From Ralstonia sp. SET104 (lineage in GTDB: Bacteria; Pseudomonadota; Gammaproteobacteria; Burkholderiales; Burkholderiaceae): a stretch of DNA of 64,000 bases. Shown one piece after another: positions 48,390 through 56,990 of the stretch; the stretch's first letter is position 1; the number at the start of each line of letters is the position of its first letter. The stretch covers positions 1 through 64,000 of the forward strand of contig NZ_BHVX01000017.1 in the NCBI RefSeq assembly GCF_003851545.1. The letters are read 5' to 3'. Under the pieces are notes generated by a model. The model had not been told where the DNA came from, searched no databases, and saw nothing but the letters and a program-made list of their open reading frames with translations. Position numbers and translations under genes: made by a program.

Positions 48390-48407
48390 GGCTTGGCGTC
48401 GTACAAG

Positions 48408-48437
48408 ACAAAACGCCCCGGCAGAACCGGAGCGTTT
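48408..48437 (+). terminator. Bidirectional terminator between LysR gene and ybeD-like gene
   Basis: Bulged stem aaacgc-ccgg / ccgg-gcgttt in the 69 bases between the convergent genes. T tracts are weak on both sides (gcttgg and acaaaacg). Confidence 0.6.
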
Positions 48438-48458
48438 GCTTGGTCGCGCAGCAGTGCG

Positions 48459-48758
48459 TTACAGCACGATCTTGACCATCGGATGGCTTGTCAGCGCCTG
48501 GTACAGCGCGTCGAGCTGTTCGCGGCTCGTCGCACGCACGATCACCGTCAGACCCAGATAGTTGCCGCTGGAAGACGGGCGTTTTTCCAGGCGTCCCTCG
48601 TGGAACTCCGGATCGTGCAGGCGGACGACCTCGACAATGGTCTGGGCAAAGTCGTCGTGCATCGGCCCCATCACCTTGATGGGGAAATCGCTCGGGTACT
48701 CAATGAGCGACTGTTCGGGCGGGATGTGGCCCGGCGGGGATGTGTGAGAGGAGGTCAT
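48459..48758 (-). CDS. DUF493 (YbeD-like) protein, 99 aa
   Basis: ACT-like small regulatory protein: LIEYPSDFPIKVMGPMHDDF, then SSGNYLGLTVIVRATSREQL at the C terminus, as in E. coli YbeD. Its start lies 20 bases after the carboxypeptidase stop. In E. coli ybeD sits between dacA and lipB; here lipB is 1.7 kb further on, after the LysR/DUF2917 insert. Confidence 0.88.
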   Translation of the reverse strand: MTSSHTSPPGHIPPEQSLIEYPSDFPIKVMGPMHDDFAQTIVEVVRLHDPEFHEGRLEKRPSSSGNYLGLTVIVRATSREQLDALYQALTSHPMVKIVL

Positions 48759-48778
48759 GTCGAAGTAAATGAGGGCGA

Positions 48779-49981
48779 TTACTTCTTTTTAAACCACAGC
48801 TTGACCGCGTCGATCGTGCGGCCGACAAAGCCGGCCTCGGGCACGCCTTCCAGCGCCACCACAGGAAATTCCGACACCACGGTCGAGCCATCCATCACCT
48901 TGACCGTGCCCAGCTGCTGGCCTTGCGCGATCGGGGCGATCAGCGGGTCGCGGCGCTCAAGCACCGGCTTCAGGCGGGAGCCGGCGCCCTTGGGCACGGT
49001 GATCCACTTCTCTTCCAGCACGCCCAGCTTCACGCTCTTGGCCTGACCCTTGTACACATCGGGCGTCTGCAACGCTTCCTTGGCCTGATACAGGCGCACC
49101 GTGTCGAAGAACTGGTAGCCATAGTTCAGGACCTTCAGGCTTTCCTGCGTGCGGATGGCGTCGCTTTTGGTGCCGACGATGACCGACAGCAGGCGGCGGC
49201 TTGCGCCCGGCACGTCCGGCAGCGGGCGGTTGGCCGATGTGACGAGGCAGTAGCCGGCCGACTTGGTGTGGCCCGTCTTGCCGCCATCGACGGTCGGATC
49301 AAGCCACAGCAGGCGGTTGCGGTTGGGCTGCTTGATGTTGTTATAGGTGAATTCCTTCTGCGAGTAGAACTTGTAGTCCTGCGGGAAATTCTTGATCAGC
49401 GCCGCCGTCAGGATCGAAAGATCACGTGCGGTGGAGTAGTGGTTTGGATCGGGCAGGCCAGCCGCGTTCATGAAGTGCGTGTTCTTCATGCCCAGGCGTT
49501 CGGCTTCGCGGTTCATCAGCATCACGAAGTTGGTCTCGGTGCCGCCCACGGCTTCGGCGAGCACAAGTGCCGCGTCGTTGCCCGACTGGATGATCAGCCC
49601 TTGTGTCATCTCGCGCACCGAGGCGGGCTTGCCCGCTTGCAGGAACATGCGCGACTCGTCGGTCTTGACGGCGCGCACGGTCTCGGTGGGCGTGATCATC
49701 TGGTCGTACTTGAGCTTGCCGTCGCGCACGGCTTCGAAGACCAGGTAGGCCGTCATCAGCTTGGTGAGCGAGGCGGGCTCGATGCGCTCGTCCATGTTGG
49801 AGCCGCCAAGCACCTGTCCGCTTGTCACGTCGGTCAGCATCCACGAGCGGGCCGCGACTTGCGGCGCGGGCACGGGTTGCGCCGCTGCGGGCAGCGCCGT
49901 GACGAGCACGGCGGCAGCCACAACGGTAGCGGCGGCGGATTGGAAGGCGAGGGGCGTGAAATGGGCGAAGCGGGTCTGCAT
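48779..49981 (-). CDS. dacC: D-alanyl-D-alanine carboxypeptidase (DacA/DacC family), 400 aa
   Basis: Penicillin-binding protein of class C type 5: signal peptide ending near PAAAQP, motif SLTK in EPASLTKLMTAY, SGN in IQSGNDAALV, KTG in GGKTGHTKSAGY, and a C-terminal amphipathic anchor (TIDAVKLWFKKK). Removes the terminal D-Ala from peptidoglycan stem peptides in the periplasm. Start chosen at ATG 49981. Confidence 0.93.
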   Translation of the reverse strand: MQTRFAHFTPLAFQSAAATVVAAAVLVTALPAAAQPVPAPQVAARSWMLTDVTSGQVLGGSNMDERIEPASLTKLMTAYLVFEAVRDGKLKYDQMITPTETVRAVKTDESRMFLQAGKPASVREMTQGLIIQSGNDAALVLAEAVGGTETNFVMLMNREAERLGMKNTHFMNAAGLPDPNHYSTARDLSILTAALIKNFPQDYKFYSQKEFTYNNIKQPNRNRLLWLDPTVDGGKTGHTKSAGYCLVTSANRPLPDVPGASRRLLSVIVGTKSDAIRTQESLKVLNYGYQFFDTVRLYQAKEALQTPDVYKGQAKSVKLGVLEEKWITVPKGAGSRLKPVLERRDPLIAPIAQGQQLGTVKVMDGSTVVSEFPVVALEGVPEAGFVGRTIDAVKLWFKKK

Positions 49982-50075
49982 GTCGGGTCCTGCGGTCTGC
50001 TTGGAGTTCAATGACGCCACATGCCCAGAAAAAAGCGGGGGGAGGCGTGGCGTCCGGAAAATCAACGGGTCAGTG

Positions 50076-50723
50076 TTACGGCTGTGGCGCCCAGGCGCCG
50101 GTAATGAGCTGCTTGATCAGGTGCAGCTTGCGGTGGAAGAAATGATCGGCGCCCGGGATGACGATCACGGGCAGCTCCTGCGGCCGCGCCCAGTTGAGCA
50201 CGTCGATGAGCGGCACGGTGTCATCCTGCTCGCCGTGGATGATGATGGTATCGGCCGGTACAGGTGCCACATCCCAGCGCGAAGTGGCCGTGCCAACCAG
50301 CGCCAGGCGCTCGGCGGGTTTGCCGGCTTCGGCCAGGCGGCGCGCCACCTGCGACACCACAAAGCTGCCGAACGAGAAACCGCCCAGCGCCAACGGCAGC
50401 GTGGCCACGTTGGCGGACCACGCCGTCTGCGCACGCATCCAGTCGATCACGGCCAGCATGTCGTCTTGCTCGCCAATGCCGTTATCGTGCGTGCCTTCGG
50501 TCTTGCCCACGCCGCGGAAGTTCAGGCGCACCGTCGCATAGCCGAGGCCGACGAAGGTGCGTGCCAACGTCTGCGCGACCTTGTTGTCCTTGGTGCCGCC
50601 AAACAGCGGATGCGGATGGCCGATCAGCGCCAGGCCGCGCGGGGCGGTGTCCGGCAGATCAATCGAGAGGTCGATCTGCCCGACCGGGCCGGGAATCAGG
50701 CGTTCTTCGGTATGAACGTTCAT
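50076..50723 (-). CDS. Alpha/beta hydrolase (dienelactone hydrolase/CocE-like), 215 aa
   Basis: Compact hydrolase fold: LIGHPHPLFGGTKDNKV with the HPHPLxGG signature of this bacterial subfamily, nucleophile in LGGFSFGSFV, Asp in HGEQDDTVP and His in GADHFFH. Cytoplasmic, substrate unknown. Downstream of the ferredoxin gene after 28 bases, so probably cotranscribed. Confidence 0.85.
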   Translation of the reverse strand: MNVHTEERLIPGPVGQIDLSIDLPDTAPRGLALIGHPHPLFGGTKDNKVAQTLARTFVGLGYATVRLNFRGVGKTEGTHDNGIGEQDDMLAVIDWMRAQTAWSANVATLPLALGGFSFGSFVVSQVARRLAEAGKPAERLALVGTATSRWDVAPVPADTIIIHGEQDDTVPLIDVLNWARPQELPVIVIPGADHFFHRKLHLIKQLITGAWAPQP

Positions 50724-50751
50724 GGAAAAGCAGATGCAGTAAAGCGCTGGC

Positions 50752-51081
50752 TCACGCGTTGGCAGGACGGTCGACCATCAGCCGTTCGACTGGTTTGCCT
50801 TCAATCAGATGGCTCTGGATGATCTCGTCGATGTCTTCCTTGTCGACAAAGGTGTACCAGACAGCCTCGGGGTAGACCACCATGACCGGACCGAGTTCGC
50901 AGCGGTCCAGGCAGCCTGCCTTGTTGATACGTACGCGGCCTTCGCCGTTGATGCCGAGTTCTTTGCAGCGCTTCTTGGCGTATTCCTGCATGGCCTTGGC
51001 GCCAAAATCGGCACAGCAGCGCGAGCCGTCCTCGCGTTCGTTCAGGCAGAAGAAAACGTGGTGCTGGTAGTGGCTGCTCAT
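50752..51081 (-). CDS. Thioredoxin-fold [2Fe-2S] ferredoxin, 109 aa
   Basis: Cys residues at about 12, 22, 23, 39, 57 and 61 in HHVFFCLNEREDGSRCC, KKRCKELG and AGCLDRCELG. This spacing matches the thioredoxin-like [2Fe-2S] (Shethna-type) ferredoxins. Electron carrier of unknown partner. Start at 51081 since the fold begins there; the frame is open upstream without a ribosome site. Confidence 0.85.
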   Translation of the reverse strand: MSSHYQHHVFFCLNEREDGSRCCADFGAKAMQEYAKKRCKELGINGEGRVRINKAGCLDRCELGPVMVVYPEAVWYTFVDKEDIDEIIQSHLIEGKPVERLMVDRPANA

Positions 51082-51241
51082 GGGCGGGCTGCGCGGTGCG
51101 GCGCGGGCTGTGATGCGGTGCGCGGGCAGGGCGTGAATGGCTTCCTGGCGTCGTGCACGCATGTGGATTTGCGTAACGAGCCGGCATTATACGGCCCCGA
51201 TGGGCCCCCTCCTTCTGAATGCGGGCGCGAAACAACGGTGC

Positions 51242-51260
51242 CATGCTGCGTTGCAGCATG
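51242..51260. promoter_or_regulatory. Candidate DctD upstream activating sequence
   Basis: Perfect inverted repeat catgctgc gtt gcagcatg. It lies about 125 bases upstream of the -24 element, in the range where NtrC-family activators bind. Other roles cannot be excluded. Confidence 0.4.
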
Positions 51261-51384
51261 TTTTCCGAATGTCTGGACACCGGCGAGCGCTGATTCCGGG
51301 ATTGACGACGGATAGGCCGGGTGCCATCGTAAGCACACCAAGCTGGCACAAGGGTTGGCGGGTGCCCGCAAGGAAAATTAACAC

Positions 51385-51400
51385 TGGCATAGCCCTTGCA
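51385..51400 (+). promoter_or_regulatory. Sigma-54 (-24/-12) promoter for dctA
   Basis: tggcatagcccttgca fits the sigma-54 consensus tggcac-N5-ttgc with one mismatch; the GG and GC dinucleotides have the right 10-base separation. It is 130 bases upstream of the dctA ATG. DctD, encoded at 55632-56948, is a sigma-54 activator with GAFTGA, so the logic is consistent. Confidence 0.75.
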
Positions 51401-51530
51401 ATAAGGAGCGACCTGCTGCGGGAAACGCCGGAAGCGTTGGCGCATCGAGGCAGGAGAGAGACCACACCAGGGCGGGTCGGACCGGGCGAGCAATCGAGCG
51501 CACGGCCGGTCTGTGACACTCGAGGAAGAC

Positions 51531-52817
51531 ATGAAAAAACCGTTCTACAAAATCCTGTACGTGCAGGTGCTGGCCGCCATCGTCATCGGTGTGCTGCTGG
51601 GTCATTACTCGCCCAAGCTGGCCGTGCAGATGAAGCCGCTGGGCGATGGCTTCATCCAACTGATCAAGATGGTGATCGGGCCGATCATCTTCTGTACGGT
51701 CGTCTCCGGCATTGCCGGCATGCGCGACATGAAGAAGGTGGGCCGCGTGGGCGGCAAGGCGCTGCTCTACTTCGAGGTCGTCTCGACTTTCGCGCTGATC
51801 ATCGGTCTGGCTGCGGGCCACATCTTCAACCCGGGCTCGGGCTTTAACGTTGATGTGAACACCATCGACGCCAAGGCCGTCGCCCAATACGCCGCCAAGG
51901 CGCACTCGGCCAGCACGGTGGACTTCCTGCTGAACATCATCCCGAGCACGGTCGTGGAGGCTTTTGCCAAGGGCGACATCCTGCAGATCCTGCTGATCGC
52001 GCTGTTGTTTGGCGGTGCGCTGTCTGCCATGGGTAGCCGCGCGCAGGTCGTGACGGACTTCATCGACCAGATCGCGCACGTGTTCTTCCGCATCGTGCAC
52101 ATCATCACGCGCGTGGCCCCGATCGGTGCCTTCGGGGCGATGGCCTTCACCATCGGCAAGTACGGTGTGATCTCGCTGGTGCCGCTGCTCAAGCTGGTCG
52201 GCACGTTCTACCTGACGGCCATCATCTTCGTGGTGGTGGTGCTCGGCACCATTGCCAAGCTGACGGGCTTCAACATCTTCCGTTTTGTGGCGTACATCAA
52301 GGAAGAGTTGCTGATCGTGCTGGGCACGAGCTCATCGGAATCGGCGCTGCCGCACCTGATGGAGAAGATGGAGAAGCTGGGCTGCTCGAAGTCGGTGGTG
52401 GGCCTGGTTGTGCCGACCGGCTACTCGTTCAACCTGGACGGCACCAACATCTATATGACGATGGCGGTGATCTTCATCTCGCAGGCGCTGAACATTGAGC
52501 TGACCTGGACCCAGCAACTGACCATCCTGGCCGTCGCCATGCTGACGTCCAAGGGCGCTTCGGGCATCACCGGTGCGGGCTTCATCACGCTGGCTGCCAC
52601 GCTGGCCGTGGTGCCGGACATTCCGGTGGCAGGTATGGTGCTGATCCTGGGTATCGACCGCTTCATGAGCGAGTGCCGCGCCCTGACCAACATCACCGGC
52701 AACGGTGTGGCGTGCGTGGTGATCTCGGCGTGGGAACGCGAGCTGGATCGCAGCAAGCTGGCCCAGGTGATGTCGGGCAAGCGCAGCGAGAACGTGCCGG
52801 CGACCCCGGCGGTTTGA
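51531..52817 (+). CDS. dctA: C4-dicarboxylate transporter DctA, 428 aa
   Basis: DAACS-family symporter: [20 protein letters not shown], the serine-rich reentrant loop [32 protein letters not shown], and [14 protein letters not shown]. Imports succinate, fumarate and malate with protons or sodium. The start at 51531 has gaggaagac upstream. Regulated by DctB/DctD through the sigma-54 promoter; the sensor genes begin 800 bases downstream, after a small opposite-strand gene. Confidence 0.96.
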   Translation: MKKPFYKILYVQVLAAIVIGVLLGHYSPKLAVQMKPLGDGFIQLIKMVIGPIIFCTVVSGIAGMRDMKKVGRVGGKALLYFEVVSTFALIIGLAAGHIFNPGSGFNVDVNTIDAKAVAQYAAKAHSASTVDFLLNIIPSTVVEAFAKGDILQILLIALLFGGALSAMGSRAQVVTDFIDQIAHVFFRIVHIITRVAPIGAFGAMAFTIGKYGVISLVPLLKLVGTFYLTAIIFVVVVLGTIAKLTGFNIFRFVAYIKEELLIVLGTSSSESALPHLMEKMEKLGCSKSVVGLVVPTGYSFNLDGTNIYMTMAVIFISQALNIELTWTQQLTILAVAMLTSKGASGITGAGFITLAATLAVVPDIPVAGMVLILGIDRFMSECRALTNITGNGVACVVISAWERELDRSKLAQVMSGKRSENVPATPAV

Positions 52818-52823
52818 CCGGTG

Positions 52824-52865
52824 CGGCGGCGTACAGATGAGTGCGCCGCCGTATCAAACCGGTTT
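52824..52865. terminator. Hairpin cluster between dctA and the convergent small gene
   Basis: GC stem cggcggcg (52824-52831) with cgccgccg (52844-52851), followed by the palindrome aaaccggttt (52856-52865). No clear T tract. Probably terminates dctA and its convergent neighbour. Confidence 0.5.
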
Positions 52866-53223
52866 ACTCCTGCGCCTCATAACGCCGCTGCGCCTCGGCG
52901 ACGATGCGTTGCCACTCGCAGCGGGTCGTGCGCTCCTTGCATATCTGGATCAGAAGGTCGCCAAGGTCGCGATGCTGTCTGGCAATGCCGAGCCGCCCTT
53001 TGATCAGCCGCAATGCCTGTTGCAGGCGTGTCACGCGAGCCCTGGCCTTGCCTTGTTCCTGTGAGCCGGGCGGAGATCTCATCGCTGATTGTTCAGCCGC
53101 CACGAGCGCGCGCACTAGATCGGCGCGTTGCTGTTCAAGCGATGCGCGTTCGCGGTTGATCGTGGCGTGTGTCTTGTGGATTGGTGACGGCGTTTGCTCG
53201 GGGTGAGCAGGGGCATGGCGCAT
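52864..53223 (-). CDS. Small orphan protein, 119 aa, downstream of the second antisense-RNA-like leader
   Basis: Starts MRHAPAHPEQTPSPIH after a perfect aggagg at 8 bases. Rich in Arg, Gln, Ala and mostly helical; a coiled-coil run covers residues 20-60 (INRERASLEQQRADLVRAL). Ends EWQRIVAEAQRRYEAQE. No membrane segment or known domain. It lies inside the otherwise conserved dctA-dctBD neighbourhood, on the opposite strand, which suggests insertion. The leader at 53232-53444 probably controls it. Confidence 0.6.
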   Translation of the reverse strand: MRHAPAHPEQTPSPIHKTHATINRERASLEQQRADLVRALVAAEQSAMRSPPGSQEQGKARARVTRLQQALRLIKGRLGIARQHRDLGDLLIQICKERTTRCEWQRIVAEAQRRYEAQE

Positions 53224-53231
53224 CGTGGCGG

Positions 53232-53444
53232 CCTCCTGTGACAGGATTGACATACCCGCCCCCGACGCCAATCGGGTGGCCGGGCACAAGGCAAGGTTGG
53301 CGTTCCGGCGTCACAGGCAACCGGCGAGCGCAAGCGCTCCCTCACCAAGGCCCGACCGCAGAGGCGCTTGATGAACGGGCGTAAAAAAACCGCCAAACGG
53401 CGGTTGCCCGCCTGTGACAATCCTGGACGCCAATCCAGGGTCAC
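53232..53444 (-). ncRNA. c4 / P4-CI-like antisense RNA leader (locus 2)
   Basis: Read on the minus strand, block A (53444-53402) has a hairpin gtgac-cctgga-ttggcg-tccagg-attgtcac, then caggcgggcaacc. A terminator-like stem follows (aaccgcc/ggcggtt, seven T). Block B (53322-53295) is antisense to it, with ggttgcctgtgac and cgccaacc complementary to the tail and loop of A. Block C (53276-53232) repeats the loop hairpin cccga-ttggcg-tcggg and gtcacagg, running directly into the aggagg ribosome site. Sense-antisense-sense order with a terminator between A and B is the P4 immunity / P1 c4 RNA plan. The long minus-strand reading frame across this region is probably a by-product. Confidence 0.6.
53383..53405 (-). 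terminator. Attenuator-like terminator within the antisense leader
   Basis: Minus-strand stem aaccgcc gttt ggcggtt (53399-53405 with 53388-53394) followed by seven T residues (A run 53383-53389). It lies before the small gene, not after one, and its 5' arm adjoins the tail of block A, so it could be a conditional terminator. Confidence 0.8.
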
Positions 53445-53620
53445 GTTGTTTGCGTGACCGTTGAAGTATAGCGCACGGGTGGTGCAGCCTTGGATGGTTC
53501 CGGGCGGCGCGACAAGACCAAGGTCGGGCTGCGCAGTTCGATCGTGAACAAATTTGGAAAGCGTATGATCGCGGAGCCAGTCCTTCCGGACGGCCCCGCT
53601 TCTTTTTGAGGCGTTTCCTC

Positions 53621-55606
53621 GTGAAGCAACTCGGCACGACGGCCCCGGAAGGCAAGGTGACACTCACCGCCGTCCACTTCCAGCCGATGTCCGATCCCGA
53701 TTTCCCGTTCTCCAGCGCCTCCGGCTCGCGACGCGGGTTCTGGTGGCTGGTGGCGGCCGGGCTCGTGGCGGTGATGGCCGTGGTATGCGCCGCCACGTTT
53801 GTGGTGGCCTGGAACCGGGGGCTCGCGCAGGCGCAGCAGGCCGCCGGCGCACGTGTCGACCGCTATGCCGCCAACCTCAAGAGCACGCTCGACCGCTACG
53901 AATACCTGCCGGCACTGGTGGCGCTGCATCCGTTCATCCACGATCTGCTGGCGGATCCGACGCCCGCCAACGTCGAGCGCGCCAACCGCTATCTGCGTGA
54001 AGTCAACGACCGCGCCCACGCCACCGCCACCTACGTGATCGCCCCGAGCGGCAAGGCGCTGGCCGCATCCAACTACAACCAGCCCGACAGCTTTGTCGGC
54101 GCAGAATACCGGTTCCGGCCGTATTTCCAGCAGGCAGCGGACGGCCACGTCGGGCGCTTCTACGGCATCGGCATCACGCGCGAAGAGCCGGGCTATTACA
54201 TCTCGCAGCCCGTCATGCAGGATGGGCGCGTGATCGGCGTGACAGTCGTCAAGCTCAACCTCGAATGGTTCGGCCGCGCGAGCCACGACGCATCCGAACC
54301 CGTGATGGTGGCCGACGAGAACGGCGTGATCTTCCTGTCGTCTGTACCCGCTTGGCAGTACCGCACCGTCGAGCCGCTCACGCCCAGGCTGCAGGCGCAG
54401 TTGAAAGCGACGCGCCAATATTTCCGCAAGCACATCACGCCGCTGCCGCTGCAACCCGAGACGCCGGCCTTTCTGCGATTGACCGGTCAATTGCCGGAAG
54501 GCGCCGAGCTCATCCGCGTGGGCGATCGCACGAACGCTACGCGTTATCTGCAGGTCTCGCGCGATCTGGTCGAACCCGACTGGACGTTGATGTACCTCAC
54601 CCCCGTTGACCCGGTGATGAGCGCCGCGCGCAGCGCTACCGTGGCAGCGGCGTTTGCCTTTGCGTTTGCGTGTCTGCTGCTGTTCTACTGGCGCCAGCGC
54701 CGCTTGCGCATGATGGAAATGCTGCGCAGCCGCCGAATGCTCGAAACCGCCTATGACCAGCTCGAGCGCCGCGTCGAAGACCGCACCGCCGACCTGATGG
54801 CGACCAATGAGCAGCTTCAGCATGAGATTGTCGACCGCTCGCGCGCCGAGGCTGAACTGCGCGCCACGCAGGACGAACTCGTGCAGGCCAGCAAGCTCGC
54901 CGCGCTCGGCCAGATGGCTGCCGGTATCACGCACGAACTTAACCAGCCACTGGCCGCATTACGCACGTTCTCCGACAACACGCGCATCCTGCTCGAACGC
55001 GGTCAGCACGGTGCGGCCACCGACAACCTGCAGGCGATTGCCGACCTGACCGAGCGCATGGGCAAGATCACCGCGCAGCTCAAGCTGTTTGCGGGCCGTT
55101 CGCGCCGCAAGGTGGTGGATGTGCAGGTGCGCGTGGCGCTGGATCACACGCTGGCGCTGCTGCGTCCGCGCCTGGGCGATGTGCGATTGGAGTTGCGCTG
55201 GCGCATTCCCGAGGTTGAAGCCATTGTGCGTGCCGATGAACTGAAGCTCGAGCAGGTGCTGATTAATCTCGTTGGCAACGCACTCGATGCCATTAGCACC
55301 AACGGGAGCGCACTCTCGGGTCGCATCGACATCGACATCGGCCCCGCAGACGGCGCCTCGTCGCAACTCAGCATCGCCGTGCGCGACAACGGCCCCGGCA
55401 TTCCGCCCGACGCCATGCCGCACCTGTTCGAGCCGTTCTTCACCACCAAAGAGATCGGCCAGGGGCTGGGCCTCGGGCTGGCAATCTCTACCAGCATCGC
55501 GCGCGACTTTGGGGGCTCGCTGTCGGCGGCGAACATGCCGGGCGGCGGGGCGCAATTTACGCTGACATTGCTGCGCGCCGAAGTCACCTCCGCGGCGTCC
55601 ACCTGA
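53621..55606 (+). CDS. dctB: C4-dicarboxylate sensor histidine kinase DctB, 661 aa
   Basis: Two membrane segments (WWLVAAGLVAVMAVVCAATFVV and about residue 345, ATVAAAFAFAFACLLLFY) enclose a long double-PAS (sCache) periplasmic domain typical of DctB. A coiled linker follows, then the H box GQMAAGITHELNQPLAALRT and HATPase with RDNGPGIPPDAM and GQGLGLGLAIS. It senses dicarboxylates and phosphorylates DctD. Start uncertain: GTG 53621 (gagg upstream) or ATG 53687; TTG 53606 also frames. Confidence 0.92.
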   Translation: MKQLGTTAPEGKVTLTAVHFQPMSDPDFPFSSASGSRRGFWWLVAAGLVAVMAVVCAATFVVAWNRGLAQAQQAAGARVDRYAANLKSTLDRYEYLPALVALHPFIHDLLADPTPANVERANRYLREVNDRAHATATYVIAPSGKALAASNYNQPDSFVGAEYRFRPYFQQAADGHVGRFYGIGITREEPGYYISQPVMQDGRVIGVTVVKLNLEWFGRASHDASEPVMVADENGVIFLSSVPAWQYRTVEPLTPRLQAQLKATRQYFRKHITPLPLQPETPAFLRLTGQLPEGAELIRVGDRTNATRYLQVSRDLVEPDWTLMYLTPVDPVMSAARSATVAAAFAFAFACLLLFYWRQRRLRMMEMLRSRRMLETAYDQLERRVEDRTADLMATNEQLQHEIVDRSRAEAELRATQDELVQASKLAALGQMAAGITHELNQPLAALRTFSDNTRILLERGQHGAATDNLQAIADLTERMGKITAQLKLFAGRSRRKVVDVQVRVALDHTLALLRPRLGDVRLELRWRIPEVEAIVRADELKLEQVLINLVGNALDAISTNGSALSGRIDIDIGPADGASSQLSIAVRDNGPGIPPDAMPHLFEPFFTTKEIGQGLGLGLAISTSIARDFGGSLSAANMPGGGAQFTLTLLRAEVTSAAST

Positions 55607-55631
55607 TCCGTTTTCCACACAGATACGAACC

Positions 55632-56948
55632 ATGTCCGAAGGCTTGAACGTTCTTTTCATTGAAGACGACCCGCCTGTGCGCCAGGCCACCGCGCAAAGC
55701 CTGGAGTTGGCCGGCTTCAACGTGCAGGCGTTTGGCAGCGCCGAAGAAGCCGTCGGCAAGATCGACGCCAATTTCCCCGGCGTGGTCGTGAGCGATCTGC
55801 GCTTGCCGGGCGCCAGCGGCCTGGACGTGCTCGCGCACTGCCAGTCGTACGGCACGGGGATTCCCGTGGTGCTTGTGACGGGTCATGGCGACATCACCAT
55901 GGCCGTGCAGGCGATGCGCGACGGCGCGTTCGACTTCATTGAGAAGCCGTTCCCCGCCGAGCGCCTGACCGAGACCGTGCGCCGTGCCGTAGAGCGCCGC
56001 GCGCTGGAGCTGGAAAACCGCGCGCTGCGCCGCGAGCTGGCCGGCCCGGCGGCGGGCACGCGCATCATCGGGCGCTCACCCGCGATGGGCGCGGTGCGTG
56101 CGCTGATCGAGAACGTTGCAACCACCGATGCGCCGGTACTCATCAATGGTGAAACCGGCACGGGCAAGGAGCTTGTGGCACGCAGTCTGCACATGCTCTC
56201 GCCACGCCACGACAAGCCGTTCATCGCGCTCAATTGCGGTGCGGTGCCCGAACAGATCTTTGAAAGCGAGATGTTTGGCCACGAAGCGGGCGCCTTCACG
56301 GGTGCGGGCAAGCGGCGCATCGGCAAGCTGGAGCACGCATCCGGCGGCACGCTGTTCCTCGACGAAATCGAGAGCATGCCGATTGCGCTGCAGGTCAAGC
56401 TGTTGCGCGTGTTGCAGGAAGGCGCGCTGGAGCGCCTGGGCTCAAACACGTCGGTGCGCATCGATGTGCGGATCGTCGCGGCCGCCAAGGGCGACATGGA
56501 AGCGTTGATCGACGCGGGCGGTTTCCGGCGTGATCTGTACTACCGCCTGAACGTCGTTGCCATTGACCTGCCGCCGCTGCGCGAGCGCCGCGAAGACATC
56601 ATCCCGTTGTTCGAGCACTTCCTGCTCGAGGCCGCTGTGCGCTATCAGCGTCCGCTGCCGATGCTGGCCGAGCGTCAGCGCCACGAGCTGATGCAATCGA
56701 GCTGGCCCGGCAACGTGCGCGAACTGCGCAACGCGGCAGACCGCCTCGTACTCGGTGTCGGCCGCACGCCGGTTGTGCCCGATGCGTCGGAAGACGGCAT
56801 GCCGCTCAAGGAGCGCGTTGAGCGCTACGAGCGTACGGTGATTGCCGAAACGCTGGCGCGCACAGGCGGCTCGGTGCACCAGGCGGCGGATATTCTGCAG
56901 GTAGGGCGCGCGACGCTGTACGACAAGATCAAGCGGTACGGCCTGTAA
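55632..56948 (+). CDS. dctD: C4-dicarboxylate response regulator DctD (NtrC family), 438 aa
   Basis: Receiver with EDDPPVRQ and phospho-Asp in VVVSDLRLPGASG, AAA+ domain with Walker A GETGTGKE, the sigma-54 contact motif GAFTGA, and a C-terminal Fis-type helix-turn-helix (SVHQAADILQVGRATLYDKI). Activates dctA through sigma-54. Begins 25 bases after dctB, one operon. Terminator follows. Confidence 0.96.
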   Translation: MSEGLNVLFIEDDPPVRQATAQSLELAGFNVQAFGSAEEAVGKIDANFPGVVVSDLRLPGASGLDVLAHCQSYGTGIPVVLVTGHGDITMAVQAMRDGAFDFIEKPFPAERLTETVRRAVERRALELENRALRRELAGPAAGTRIIGRSPAMGAVRALIENVATTDAPVLINGETGTGKELVARSLHMLSPRHDKPFIALNCGAVPEQIFESEMFGHEAGAFTGAGKRRIGKLEHASGGTLFLDEIESMPIALQVKLLRVLQEGALERLGSNTSVRIDVRIVAAAKGDMEALIDAGGFRRDLYYRLNVVAIDLPPLRERREDIIPLFEHFLLEAAVRYQRPLPMLAERQRHELMQSSWPGNVRELRNAADRLVLGVGRTPVVPDASEDGMPLKERVERYERTVIAETLARTGGSVHQAADILQVGRATLYDKIKRYGL

Positions 56949-56954
56949 TGCGCA

Positions 56955-56985
56955 AACACCTGGCAGCGGCCAGGCGTTTTTCTTT
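56955..56985 (+). terminator. Terminator after dctD
   Basis: Stem cctggc / gccagg (56959-56964 with 56969-56974) flanked by aaacac and gcgttttt, then a T-rich tail. Confidence 0.8.
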
Positions 56986-56990
56986 GGCGC

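Larger units (their letters stand above)
51082..51530. other. Divergent intergenic region, ferredoxin / dctA
   Basis: About 450 bases with no supported gene. It holds the sigma-54 type promoter at 51385-51400 and, 125 bases upstream of it, the palindrome at 51242-51260. Confidence 0.6.

Noticed and set aside
53115-53663. Long minus-strand frame (about 180 codons) across the second leader
   Set aside because: Runs through stems and a terminator, has no ribosome site and overlaps the real small gene in another frame.
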